Shown here: positions 33,275 through 45,648 of the stretch, one piece after another
How positions within the stretch are numbered: the first letter of the stretch is position 1
How the letters are laid out: each line of letters opens with the position of its first letter
Assembly (NCBI GenBank): GCA_037953625.1
Contig: CM075650.1
Span: 4,280,501 to 4,344,500, forward strand
From: Crotalaria pallida
Taxonomy: Eukaryota; Streptophyta; Magnoliopsida; Fabales; Fabaceae
DNA length: 64,000 bases
Reading direction: 5' to 3'
The notes under the pieces: model-generated
Told to the model about the DNA's origin: nothing
Databases searched by the model: none
What the model saw: the letters and a program-made list of their open reading frames with translations, nothing else
Made by a program: the position numbers and the translations under genes

Positions 33275-34830
33275 TTGGGATTCTCGTAAGTATACCAGAT
33301 CGTACAAGTAATAAAGTGATAAATAGAGTATCGTTCCCAACGAGGACTGAAATTGATTCTAATAATTCTCACCTATTTGTAGTCACTAAATGAAATTTAA
33401 ATTGGAATTCAATTGATTTAGTAATTGTTGATTTAAATAAATAAAAATAAGCAAAAACAACGATTCTTAAACAAGGAGAAAGAGCAGGACGTAGTTTCGA
33501 TTAAGGTTCCTAAAACGTTCAACAACGAATTAATTTGTTTTCCTAAATTCTGAATTTGTTTTGCAAAAGTAGGAAACGCCTAATGTCTTAGAGCATTTCC
33601 GTATTTTAGATATTAATCTCCCAATGATGTCTCAAGAGAGCCTTAAAACCTAACCCTTAATTATGTTCAATCAAAACTCATATAAATTATTCAATTCATA
33701 AGAAATATGTCTATCCCTATGCAATTGAACTGTTTGATTATTGGGCATAATCCTAAATTAATATGTCTATTAAATTAGGATTCCTAAGTCATGAACTGCG
33801 CACTTTCATGAACAACAATAGAAATATAATCAAACACAGAATTTATAATGGAAAGACAAAATTAATTCACTGCATAAACATTAAAAAGGTTTCATATTCA
33901 TCTACTCCTACATTCCAAAGAAGGATTTAGTTCATAATTGAGAGAAGAAAAACAATAAAAGTGATAAAGATCAATATAATTACCACTAATCCTTGGTTCT
34001 AATCTCTGTTCTTCACAAAACCTCTCCAAAACTCTGCTCCAAATTGTTCTTAGACCTAATTACTAATCCTAATGTTCTATAGATAAAACTAACCTAATTT
34101 TTAATCTAATGTGATAAGATTTTTATCAGAATAAAACTAATCCTAAATCTGAATATAATATGATAAGATCCTATTAGAATAAACTAATCTTTAAGAATCT
34201 TATCTACAAATAGAATTTATCATTAAAATCCTTCAAGAATCCCGTATTTGTGTCTAACAGCAACTTCGGACCTGATTTTGACCCTCAAGATGGACGAATT
34301 TGAGAAAGGCTATTTCTGGCAAAGTTGTAGATCTTTTCCTTACCTTTAATATGATACCAAGATCGCCTTATTTGGATAAGCGTAGCTCAAGTTATGATCA
34401 AAACAACAAACAGTGTCACTTTCTCGCATTTTGCGGGCCCAGGCGTGAAACTCCTGCGCCTGGGCGTGAACCTGTCTGAAAAAATCAACCAAATGCACCA
34501 CATTATTGGCCAGTTGACCCCAGCTCGCGCCTGAGCGCGTGGGACCCGCGCCTGGGCGCCACAGTCAACTTTTCTTCATTTTTTCCTCTTTTTCTTCCCA
34601 ATTCAAGTACCAAGCTCTCCTTCTTCACTCCTTTGCACAAATCACTGTTTTAAGAGCTTAAATACTTGAAAACAAACTAAACACATCAAAAGGTTCCACA
34701 AATCTTATAATGACAAAATTCCATTGTTTTATTCCAATTTACTCAAGAAACAAGCCACTTACTATGTAAAAGGGAGACAAAAAAGGTGCAAAAACATCAC
34801 ATATTAGACCCCAATCACCTCTGATTAGCA
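33275..34830. mobile_element. Insertion of a dispersed repeat in the LTR-type region
   Basis: The block starts near TGTTGGGATTCTCGTAAG with GTACAAGTAATAAAG and TATCGTTCCCAACGAGGA, wording that I associate with a common plant repeat. It ends near 34830, where the CCGAG-rich sequence resumes. GC-rich inverted words (GCGCCTGGGCG, GCGCCTGAGCGCG) lie at 34440-34560. No ORF is recognised and ends are approximate. Confidence 0.4.
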
Positions 34831-35998
34831 TCTGGTATCTCGCGCCGAGCATTCTACCTTACTGTCTTATTCTGAGCGAGTGCTCCCCCAATCCCGACTA
34901 CCGAGATCCTATCACATCGAGCTAGAGCCGAACCCATATACTAAAGTAAATGGCCCTCACAGAGAGTACCTCGCTCAGGCGCCCCATTCTCACCGCCCCG
35001 GTGTACGTACATCAGACTTTGATTCCTGTGCAATCACCAATATGTCAAAACGTCCCTTTCAATCACTGTCTGTCCTTTCCTGTCACTGTTTGAGGCTTCC
35101 TCAAGAAGCCATCAATTTACAGCCACATATTCCCAAAACTTCCAAGGGAAGCTTCCCACTAGAACCACATATTTACTTCCAAAGAGAAATAAAATAAAAA
35201 CAAAAGCTAACAACAGGAAACACTTTTCCTTCACTCTTCTCCTTCGTGAACTCCTTTCTCTCTCAAGCATAAGAGCTCAAGAGCTCTCTCTACTCCACCT
35301 CCATCATCACCATCCTTATCTTGTACTCACAGGCTCTACCCTCATTATTAACCTTTACCACGTTTTAACTATTATTAAGAACCGAAGATCAATCTCCCCA
35401 CTTTCTCTCAAACTTCGAACTCTTCCTCATCATTTCTGGGGTTTTGCCAAGGCACCACCGAGGACTCAGGGGGTGAGGGATTTGAGAAGTTCCAACACAA
35501 GGACAAGGCAAAAGGTCACCGGATTTCCTTATCTCTTACGACCGAGGTAAGGAGTGAATGTTACCTTAGCTTAGGTTTGAGTTCCTAGTGTGTTCATAAC
35601 GGGTGTTGAGATTGGGTGTTAGTTTAGGTACTGCATATAGTTAAATCTTAGGGAAGAACGAAATAAATAAAAAGGGATCATTAAACGAGTCATAAATACG
35701 TTTATGTTTGCATATATGTTTTATTTGCTACTATGTTTAAATGTATGTGAAAGTTGGTAACTGCTGAATATATTGAATAATGTGTGAATGCTACATGAGC
35801 CTACGATAAGCGATTGAGATGGTAAAAAGAGACAAAACATTGGAAATCAAAATAAAGAATGAACAATAACTAAGGAATGGTAAAGGTAAAGAGGACGGAT
35901 AAAAGGGTAAATAAGGGAAAAGAACCGAGAGGAAATTTGAGGGAAAATGGTTAAAGGAAAGAGAAAGAGTAATTAAAGAGAAATGATTGTGTGAGCGG

Positions 35999-36450
35999 GT
36001 CATAGAAGACGCGTACTGGGTGCGTGCATTGATCGCATAAGACGTACGCGGGGTGTACGCAGCTGTTAGACGTGCAACACGTACGCGGGGTTGCACGCAG
36101 TTATGCCTCACACAAGGTTCCGAGCAAACGGAATCGGCTAGGTTGTGCTCCTGGTCATAGAAGACGCGTGCTGAGTGCGTGCATTGATCGCGCCAGACGC
36201 ACAGGGTGCGCAGCTGTTAGACATGCAACACGTATGCAGGGTTGCACGCAGTGATGGACACACCTCAGCTCCATAGAAGAATTCAGTTGGATATGCTCCT
36301 AGTCATAGAAGACGCGTACTGGGTGCGTGCATTGATCGCGTAAGACGTACGAGGTGCGCAGCTGTTAGGCATGCAACACGTACGCGGGGTTGCATGCAGT
36401 GATGGACACTCCACGATCCGAGGATAATAATGGTGTAAGACGTACAGTGG
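35999..36450. repeat. Tandem repeat of about 150 bp with inverted submodules, three copies
   Basis: Units begin GTCATAGAAGACGCG at about 35999, 36154 and 36302. Each contains GTGCGTGCATTGATCGC, a TAAGACGTACG-type stretch, and a GTGCAAC...GTTGCAC (or ATGCAAC...GTTGCAT) inverted pair around ACGTACGCGG. A partial fourth unit follows (about 36435-36465). The array lies inside the LTR-type region. Confidence 0.8.
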
Positions 36451-37390
36451 GTGTGCGCAACCGAGTACAAAAGGTGAAAAACATGCATATAAAATACAAA
36501 TAAGACGGAAAAATAAACCGAGCCGAGAGAATGCAGATTCTAAGTAAAAAAGCGTAGGATGAGATAAAAGTGGGGTATAAGTACAAAAGGTCGGAAATTT
36601 ATGATATGAAATATAATGGAGGAAATATCCGAGGGGTTGATTATGACCGAGCAAGATGTCGATATATATATATGCATGTTGTATGACTGGACTAATTATT
36701 TGGCTACGTGTATAATTTGTTTATCTGTGTATGACTTGGTGGATCGGTATGCCATATTAGAAACTGCTTACTTAAGTTTTGTGTAATGCTCACCTCCTTA
36801 CCATTTTTCAGGTACCGAGTCTGAGCAAGCACAATCCCCGACCGAGCAGGTTCACTCTCCCTCACAGGGAGAGTAGGTCTTTTAGTCGAACAATGGTCCA
36901 TGTTCTCGGTCCTCTAGCCGAGCAAAACACTGATGTAGTTAAAGTATTTTGGCTGGCACTCTGAAAACTATTAATACGAATGAAGTTATTATGTTATTCA
37001 AAGAAAAAATTTTCAAGTCCTAAAATTGATTAAGGGTAAATTTATTTAGAGTGTTACAAAGATGATGTCATCTATTAGTGAGCAATTGGGTACTTGTCAG
37101 CAATTGGGTACTTGTCATTGGAGCTCAGGAATAGAAGAATATGCGCATGAGGAAGACTCTTTTTCTGTAACTCAACAATATAAACAAAAATTGATATAAA
37201 AATCAACAACAGAATATAGAAAACATTTAATAATATAAATCTTAATAGCAGTGTAAGTGGCTAAACATAAATTTAGTTTATCAACGTAATTTTTAGTTTT
37301 TTTTCGCAATTGATATTTAAAATTATTAATTGATCTCGGACTAATGGTGCATATCAAATGAGAAAAAAAATATAAAGATAATATTAAAAA

Positions 37391-37935
37391 CATTTGGTTT
37401 GTTATTATTAGTTTTAAGAGATTAATGGGTGTGCACTGATGGTGTAACTTTTTTACACCGTTAGTCCATCATCCACCATTCATTTGTATTATTTTTATTT
37501 GAAAGTCAACGACCATAAACACATGAATGGTGGATGATGTAGTGATGGTGTAAAAAACCTTTACACTGTCGGTGCACACTTATTTTCTCTACTTTTAATT
37601 TTCTTGTTACGATAAAAAACAAAAAACAAAAAAAATATTTATATCAAGTATAAAAGCAAATCCTATTTTTATATAGGATAATTTTTTTTCTATTACAATA
37701 GACAAAATATATCATAGAAGGAAAATCAAATCCTATTATTATATAGGATGATCACATTTGGTTTGTTATTAATAGTTTTAATTCTCTTGTCACAATAAAA
37801 AACAAAAAACAAAAAATATTTACATCAAACATAAAATCAAATCCTATTTTTATATAGGATGATTTTTATCTATTACAATAGACAAAATATATTATAGAAG
37901 AAAAATAAAATCCTATTTTTATATTGTCGCAATCA
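37391..37935. repeat. Local tandem duplication, one copy occupied by a MITE
   Basis: The unit starts CATTTGGTTTGTTATTA at 37391 and again at 37755, and contains AATCCTATTTTTATATAGGA and TCTATTACAATAGACAAAAT. The first copy is interrupted by the MITE at 37418-37592; the second is uninterrupted (AGTTTTAATTCTCTTGTC at about 37774). Confidence 0.85.
37418..37592. mobile_element. GTGTAAA-family MITE with a local empty site
   Basis: It starts GAGATTAATGGGTGTGCAC and ends with GTGCACACTTATTTTCTC, imperfect inverted termini. TTTTAA borders both sides (37412-37417 and 37593-37598). The neighbouring duplicate at about 37774 lacks the element, which confirms the borders. Confidence 0.9.
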
Positions 37936-40900
37936 TAAATAAAGTCTTTTTAAATTACAACTTGAATCTCTCAAGAAGATGAAACGGTAGGACTGAGTAT
38001 ATCGGCCACCATCACATGTCATCTTCCACTCTTTGCGTGATTAAAGAGGTCATTAGCGCAGATAACAATAAATAACTATCTTCCTTAGTAGTTTATGATA
38101 GCCACCCTGAAACAATGCAACATTATATTTTGATGTACTCTATTGTCACCCGCAATCGAAGAATCAGTCACTAAAAAAAATTAGTTGAGTATTATTTACT
38201 TTGTCGAGTATTATTTACTTTTCCGGGATAGACATCTCCACTTGTCTTTCTCCACTCCCTGACAGCACAATTAGTTACACCCACATCAAAATTTTGAACA
38301 AACCACGTTTTGATCAATGGTACACACAAATTGCTGAATTAAAGTAAGTAATTAAAGAGAAACTTAAGAATCAAATAATATAAATTAAAATGAGCGAGAA
38401 TTATTAGAATTATAAAAATTTAATGACGAAAAAATACAAAAATTGAAGGCGAATATGATTGTGAGATTGTTGTTTACATGAATATCCATAAGTTTATGAG
38501 CCAATTCACATAAATGTAAAAAACATTGTTGAGGAGTCATCCAATGCATAGCGTACTATATATAATGATTTTGAAAACTTGTAAAAACAAGGATAATGAT
38601 TTCACATATAAGATTAAATAAATTTGAATTATATATTTAATTTTCAACAACTAAGGATAATTATTTCACATAGAGATAATAGTTATCTCCCTACAATCAT
38701 TCTGTGGTGAGAGGAAAGCTTGACAAACGTGGTACCTCGAAAATTTCTCCGACAAACGTGGTGTCTCGAATAGACGTCTTTTTATATATAAATAATATAT
38801 ATATTAGCTATTAGTCCATGCAATGCATGTATTATTAATATTTTAAATTATTTTATATTAAAGATTTTAAAGGTAAAGATTACCTTTGAACAATAGCCAA
38901 AAAAGTTGTAAAAAATGAAGGGTTCAAATCAAATCTTGCACTGAAAGCATTAATTTAAATGTTTTGGTTAGATAATTTTTCTACTTCTTTGCATGAATCA
39001 AAAATAAAATTTTTATCTGAGATATTCCTTATTTATTTGATGAATAAATAAAAAAAATTATTATATGATTATCAACTTTATCGTGATGAATCAAAATTAA
39101 ATATTTTGATCTTTTTTGTTTATGGTATTATGAGCATAATTAATGATAAGTCAGATATCTCGTATTTCATTATACTTGAATTTATTGGAAAATAATGACT
39201 ACACCTTTTTTAAATATTATATTTGTTTATATATAAATCGGTGTATTCCTTATTTATTTGATGAATATCATTATCTCCTTTATCATGATATAATGATTAA
39301 TTTGAATTAAACGTTTTGATCCTTCTTTGCTTAGTGGTATTATGAGAAAATTTAATGATGAATCAAAATATTTCCTATTTTATTTTGTAGGACATGGAGA
39401 ATGCATTGGAAATCAAATTCAATTGGGTATCTTGTTTAGAAGGTATTTTTTTTTATTGTTTTTGTAATGATTATTCTTGACAGCCTTTTTTTTTTAATAA
39501 TTAATGCATTGCATTTTTTTAAAGAAAAGTAATAATGTTTATTTTTTGAATATTGAACATTATGTTTGTTTATGTATAAATCGGCACTTAAGTATTCTTT
39601 ATTTATTTGATGGATAAATTAAAACTTTGTTTGAATTACTTTATCAAATTATTATGATTAATCATAATTAAATAAGCACTAAATATTATGATGATCTTTT
39701 TTGTTTAATGGTATTATGAGTAGATTTAAGGATAAGTAAGAATATTTTCTATTTTATAGGATATATAAATTAAAAACTTGATCAAATTAAAACAGCACAT
39801 ATATATAGATTAAAAAAAAATTCATTGCATTTTATAAGAAAGATAATGACTACTTAGTTTTTTTTTATATTAAACACTATCACAAATATTTTTTTCTATA
39901 TTAATCAAACAAAAAGTTAATTTTCTTTTTATTGCACATGAAATATAATTGATTTTTGAGGTTTTCTTAACATTTATCAGTCAATTATCAATTATATTCA
40001 ATATAAATCATCAATTTATAAAATAAAAAAAACGCGAATTAAATTATCTACCATGTGAAAATGCTAGACATTCGCTATTTAAATACAATTACTCTGGTGG
40101 CTATAAAATGTATACTTTTTATAATAAGATAGTAGATAGTAGATTAAAAAGAGAGAAACAAAACAATACATGATGCTAGAAACGGAGATAAATTTATGGA
40201 AAAAATTATAATACCTAAGTATATATAAGGATAATCTGCATTGATTTTGGATAAATCAAATATGATTATCAATTTTATTATGATTAATCAAAATCAAATT
40301 AGAATTATATTTTGCGGTTCGTTTTGTTTGATGGTATTATGAAATATTCATTACGTATTTGATAGAAAAATTAGTCCCTTTTATATATGATTATCACATT
40401 TTTTTATGATTAATCAGAATTAAGCATTTTAATCTTTTTAGTTGTTCGATAAATTAACGCTTTTCGATACCGATATTATGTTTATTATGAAATTATGATC
40501 GATTATAATGAAATTAAAATTAAGTTTTTTGATATTTTTTGTTTGATGGTATTATGAGCAGATCCAAACATAAATCAAAATATTTAATATTTCATAAGAT
40601 ATGATAATTTGACATTTTTTGAATATGATTATCACATTTAGTATGAAAAATGAGAATTATACAGTCTGTTTTTTATATGATGATATTATGAGATATTCCT
40701 TATATTTATTTAATGGATTTTTATTTATAATTAGCATTTTTTAATATGATTATCACATTTATTATTAATAATCATGCTTAAATATTTTGTTCTTTTTTTT
40801 TCGTTTGGTGATATTATGAGCAAATTTAAGGATAAACCATAATATCCCATTTGTTTTTTTGTCACAACAATCATTAGATTCTTTAACGAGCAAAATATCC

Positions 40901-42237
40901 TTTCATATAGACATTAATTTATTTAAATTAATTTTTCCATTAAAGATAGTCGCATCATTATTTTATCCGATCCAACTTTAAATCATATAATCTTTGATCT
41001 TATATTTGATTTATTTGTTGTTTATGTTGCTTTTTATATCTTTATTGGTTATCTTATATTAGGTTAATCATACATTTGGATCCTAACAAATCTTTATCCT
41101 TCTTTTTTTTATTGGTTATCCTAAATGTTCTAATCATTTTGATTTTTTTTTTAATTTTTGAAAGGGATGTAGCTTTGTTTTTTTTAATCAATTACAACTG
41201 TTTATTGTACATAGATTATAACAACCACTAAAATATTTATCCATTAGAAATTTTCTACCAAACGATAATCATTGAACTTAATTATATATCCACCCCTATT
41301 ATTTAAAATATTCAAAAAATTCTGTACTTTATAAATATTTGTTATTAAAGTAATTTTTATTTCGATATTGTACTATAATTGTTAGTTGATAATTAATATT
41401 ATTATGATTTTAATTTTTAAAAAACTAATATTTATTAAATAATTATAAAATCACGAAGTAGATTTATTTCGATCTTAATCTTTATAATGAATCATAAATT
41501 AGAATATTCATTCCTTTATGATAGGAACATCCCTAGGGCAAGGATCAATGACTCTATTGAAGGATTAGGAGGACCATGACTAGGTCCAAACTCAAGATAA
41601 TTTGAGAAGAATTGAAGTTAGTCATAACCAATTTGACCCCACAAAACAATGTTAATACAACATCTTCCGAGGAATACAATTATTCAACAAGCCAAATCCA
41701 AGAAAGCAACGAAGCCAAAATCAATGAAGCATAAAAGAAAGAATCTATGGGAAAGAGCACAATCAGAATTTCACGTGTTTTTCTATTTTGAATAGGCATG
41801 ACAACGGGTTGGGTTTGGGACGAGTTTTTGTTAATACCAACTCCGCATCTATTAAAAGCGGAGCGGATTCGAGTGCGGGTTTAAAGAGAGTGGGTATGAA
41901 AAAGTGAAACTCAAACTCATCCCCATCGGGTTTGAGGAAACCCGCGGGTAACTCATTCAATCATTTTTAAAATTATCTTTAACTGTATTAAACTAAAATC
42001 GTATATAAAATACATTATAATTCAAATAATATATAATAATAAATGCCAAATTATAAAAATATTTAAAACCTTAATAATTAAATAATGATTTTAGTCAAAT
42101 ATGTTAGTTTGACTTAACCATTCAACTATTATTATAATGAAAATTATTTAATTTTTATATCAGGGGGAGTTTTTGAAGCCGGAGCGGGGCGAGTACTTAC
42201 AATCCCAGACCCGCCCCACCCCCATATTTTAAAGCGG
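37936..42237. other. Gene-free AT-rich block with degenerate repeats
   Basis: No gene is supported. At 39120-40870 the word TATTATGAG with flanking TTTGTTT and TTTAA(T/G)GATAA recurs at about 39126, 39345, 39710, 40335 (variant), 40547, 40683 and 40811, suggesting an old tandem or dispersed repeat. 38730-38770 has two copies of GACAAACGTGGT. From about 41795 a repeat of GGGTTTG/CGGGT words begins, which continues beyond the gypsy element at 52851. Confidence 0.5.
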
Positions 42238-42242
42238 GTTTC
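41795..42242. mobile_element. hAT-like GGGT-rich element, left half (split by the gypsy insertion)
   Basis: It begins near AATAGGCATGACAACGGGTTGGG and holds ACCCGC/GCGGGT words in inverted arrangement. The right half, with AGCGGGTAACCGCGAG, continues at 52851-52955 and ends near TATCATTCCTAATTTTG. The style is the same as the element at 57450-58170. The minus ORF at 41763-41960 is a by-product. Confidence 0.45.
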
Positions 42243-45200
42243 TGTAACACTCATTTTATGTCATCTTATTTTATAAGGAAAGTAATAAGTTTAAGAATAC
42301 TTGGACTTGTTTTCGTTGGAGAAAGATCTGAAAATAAGAAATTATCTCTTCCCTGGAAAATTTATTTTCACAAACACTTGATTAATAATGAAGGTGACTA
42401 GTAAAATCAGAGTTTTGCAGAAACATAGTAAAATCACCATATTACCCTCCCAAAATATATCAAGTGTAACAAGTCCACTATTATCAAATAAGTATTATGA
42501 TGAAGCTGAATTACTTTTATGATAACTTTTTCCAAAATATGTATCATATAAATTCTATTAAAAAAATAGAAATGTCATAGAGCTGGTCACTGGTCCCTTG
42601 TCCAAACATCCTTCTGGTCGGATCCTCGATATCTGCACAACGGGTTCCCAACCCACATTTTCTACACTCTGCAAGCACCTAAGGGACATCTCCCCTTATT
42701 GATTCTTGTGCAAGCTAGATGCACGATCAACACCTAATAAGGGCATGGGGGTTAGCTATACATATTCGCATAATCAAATGAGAATAAAACTAACATCCAC
42801 AAGTTAACATATAGCAAATCATGATGCATAACCATATGAGCACACCCGGTTAATCATAACAATTCTTTCAATGCAGGTGGCATGATGTATGATTTCCTTC
42901 CACAACTGAGGTCTCTAAAAGTCCATCTTGGACGTCCATCCGATACACCATTGTGTTCCCGGAACACTGACATTCGTTCCCAGAACGTAATGCCAAACCA
43001 TACTTGGATGATAAGCATTCACTCCCAGAGTGTGCATCACGTTCCCAGAACGTGTAGCAAACCATACTTGGATAAATAAGAATCACTCCCAGAGTGTGCA
43101 TCACGTTCCCAGAACGCATACGTTCCCAGAACGTACAAAAACCAGGTCCCGGACACTGGCCACATATCTATAATGTGTCATCCAGTAGGTTGCTTATCAA
43201 AGTGTTCCCAGAACACCAACATACGTTCCCAGAACGTATAAAACCAGGTCCCAGACACTGGCCACATATCTATAATGTGTCATCAAGTAGGTTATAATTT
43301 GGTACTCCCGGAGTACCCTCCTCATATTCCCAGAATATGATAAACGTTCCTACCAACCAAACTTCCATTCTATATGAATGCACAATCATAAAGGTTGGTT
43401 TTTATGTTTAATTCCATGATTAAACCAATGTGTTCCCAGAACACTCACATACGTTCCCAGAACGTATCGCAAACCAAACTTGGAATGAAATCAAGCACCA
43501 CTCCCAGAGTGTGCATCACGTTCCCAGAACGTGTCCAAGAAACCATGTCCCAGACAATGGCCACATTCCCAGAATGTGTCATCAAGTTGGTTGCATTAGT
43601 TTAGTACTCCTAGAGTACAGGGTCAAGTACCCGAACATCACAAACTATCTTTGCCAACCTATTTCATTACCTTTCTCTATGCATGTATTGCATGCATAAT
43701 TACTAAGATTGGTCTTTCCATTAATTACTGTGATTTAGAAATATTCCAATTTCTCTTTTGAATGATTTATTTGAGGTATAGTCTTTGACACAAAAATTCT
43801 CCTTTGAAATATCCCAAAACATGTCATTAAACTTAGATTGGGTAAAACGAAGTCAATGATATTCAAAAACTTAACTTTTTATTTTTCAGATTCAGGTACT
43901 AACCGGTTACAGTTCCAGGCTAACCGGTTAGATTTGCAAACCTGAACTGTTTACCATTGTAATTCAGAAAACCCTTTTTCTTAAATTCCCTACCCAATCC
44001 ATAAACCAGTTTAACAATGTTTATACCTCAAAATCCATTGTTTCAACATTCAAAAGTCCAAATCACATTTCCTTTTCCAATGAACATAATTTCCTCTTGA
44101 AATTATTTCATTAACTTAAGGCATTAAATTTGATCTTTCAAATAAGAACTTTGACAACTCAAGTTCAGATCATGTATAATGAAATTAAAGCTTAAATTTG
44201 AGCAAAGGCCATTGAGATTTCAGAACTGATTAATAAACCAATTTTCTTTGAAAATCTGCAGTGTCTAACCGGTTACGAAAATCGTGTAACCGGTTAGATT
44301 ATGCAGTCAGACCATGAAAACAAGAGTTTTAACAACTCAATTTCTTCCTTTCTCACATCTAACCAAATTTCATTATGCACAAAGTTCATATGCCTTAAAA
44401 TAAACATGTTTACACCCAGAAACACATTCATATTGCATGCATTCAACTTGGATACACCAATTGCACATAATTGCACACATTTCACAACTTAATGCATCAA
44501 TTCACATAATATTCAATTAAGTCATGAAATCAACTTCAACATAGCTTGCATGCATCCAGATAACATTGCTCAAAACAACAATTGAGCTCAAGTTGGCCTC
44601 CAAGCCATTTAACCATTTCACTTATGCCCTTTTGAGTCTCTTGGTGACTCATCCTATATTCTACCACAATTTATTCTCATTCTAGCAAATAGTAAGCTTC
44701 CCCCTTACCTTAGGTTCGTGCTTGATCCAAAACATTGCAGAGAGAAAGGCTCCAACATAGATTCCCCACAAATCCTAGGTTCTGCTCTCAGCCACGATTT
44801 CCATCAACAGGGTTCAAAGACCAGAAAATTTGACATAGCAATTGGCCAAAGAAATTGGGGAAAACAATTAGAACTTGATCTGGGTAACATGCACTAGAAA
44901 ATAAAAGTGATTTGAAGCTTAAACATTATCTGTGCTTACTAGAATCAAAGCTCGAACTCAGCTTCCAGAACCAAGAGAAGACAGAGTTCAGTTTCCCAGC
45001 TCCAATTTCTAAGGTTGATTCCTCCTCACACAAGAACCCTCAGCTCACAAGGTGTATATCACTGGAAAGCTCTCGATTTAAGCTTTCCAGAAAGGTGTGT
45101 TTCCCTCTCTAACCCTCAACGAAGAAGACGAATTGTTCAATACGAATCTGGAACCCTAATTTCAGCCTCTCCACCAGAAATCAAGTGCATCAACCTCCAA

Positions 45201-45648
45201 TCCTTCAGAATTCCTTCAATTTATAGAGGAATTCGTTGACATGCAGGAAGACACGCGTCCTCCAACATGTAATTAGTGGGATTCGTGGCGAATTCTGGGT
45301 TAAAACGCGCGTGATTACTCATCAAACGCACTAACCCAGTTTTCTGAGTTCATCGTGTAACCGGTTACACAGCCCTTCTAACCGGTTACATACTGATAAA
45401 ATTCAAAAATTAATAATTTAATTACTCTTTCTTCAACAACCTTTTTAATTTTGCAATTAGGTCCCAACCCAAGGACTAAATTACAATATTCACATTTTTG
45501 TACAAAATAACCGTATAAAAATATATCTCATATTTTTATAATAAAAACACATAATGTACAAAAACTAAAACCTTCAAAATTCAATTATAAAATAATTGTT
45601 ATAATTAATTTCTTGGTTATTTGGGAAACGAAAATTAGGGGTGTTACA
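42243..45648 (-). repeat. 3' LTR of the gypsy element
   Basis: Starts TGTAACACTC and ends GGGTGTTACA on plus. On the coding strand a CTATAAATTG box lies near 45222, which supports minus-strand transcription. It contains the TCCCAGA palindrome array (42921-43618) and three AACCGGTT pairs (43901/43922, 44267/44288, 45359/45380). ORFs in it are not genes: they reuse the palindrome words (FPER, RSQNV peptides). Confidence 0.95.
42921..43618. repeat. Array of about 20 palindromes with fixed core and variable complementary arms (3' LTR copy)
   Basis: Examples: GTGTTCCCGGAACAC (42953), CACGTTCCCAGAACGTG (43039), CACTCCCAGAGTG (43084), TACGTTCCCAGAACGTA (43119), GGTACTCCCGGAGTACC (43301), CATATTCCCAGAATATG (43323), CACATTCCCAGAATGTG (43562), GTACTCCTAGAGTAC (43603). 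The centre TC-CCA-GA (or a close variant) is constant, while the outer 3-5 bases differ from copy to copy and still pair. Confidence 0.95.

Larger units (their letters stand above)
32650..37063. repeat. LTR-type retrotransposon DNA, interrupted and without coding sequence
   Basis: The right edge GAGTGTTACA at 37063 reads TGTAACACTC on minus, a gypsy-type LTR terminus. The region shares CCGAG-rich wording throughout. It contains a GAGCTC array (32880-33110), a pyrimidine-rich leader-like block (35220-35300), a 150-bp tandem repeat (36000-36440) and words shared with the LTR fragment at 22735-23543. It is interrupted at about 33275-34830 by another repeat. No gag or pol is visible, so it is probably a long solo LTR or LTR pieces. 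Left limit and orientation are uncertain. Confidence 0.45.

Noticed and set aside
33275..34830. Precise ends and target duplication for the insertion in the LTR-type region
   Set aside because: GGGATTCTCG and GGTATCTCG at the two borders are only weakly similar; I could not defend a duplication, so limits are approximate.
35791..36654. Long minus-strand ORFs of 60-123 codons
   Set aside because: They run through the 150-bp tandem array in LTR-type DNA and repeat the same peptide words; no recognisable protein.
42868..43699. Several overlapping 65-89 codon ORFs in each gypsy LTR
   Set aside because: They are translations of the TCCCAGA palindrome array, identical in both LTRs, with repeated FPER/RSQNV peptides and no domain. 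They are consequences of the DNA repeat.
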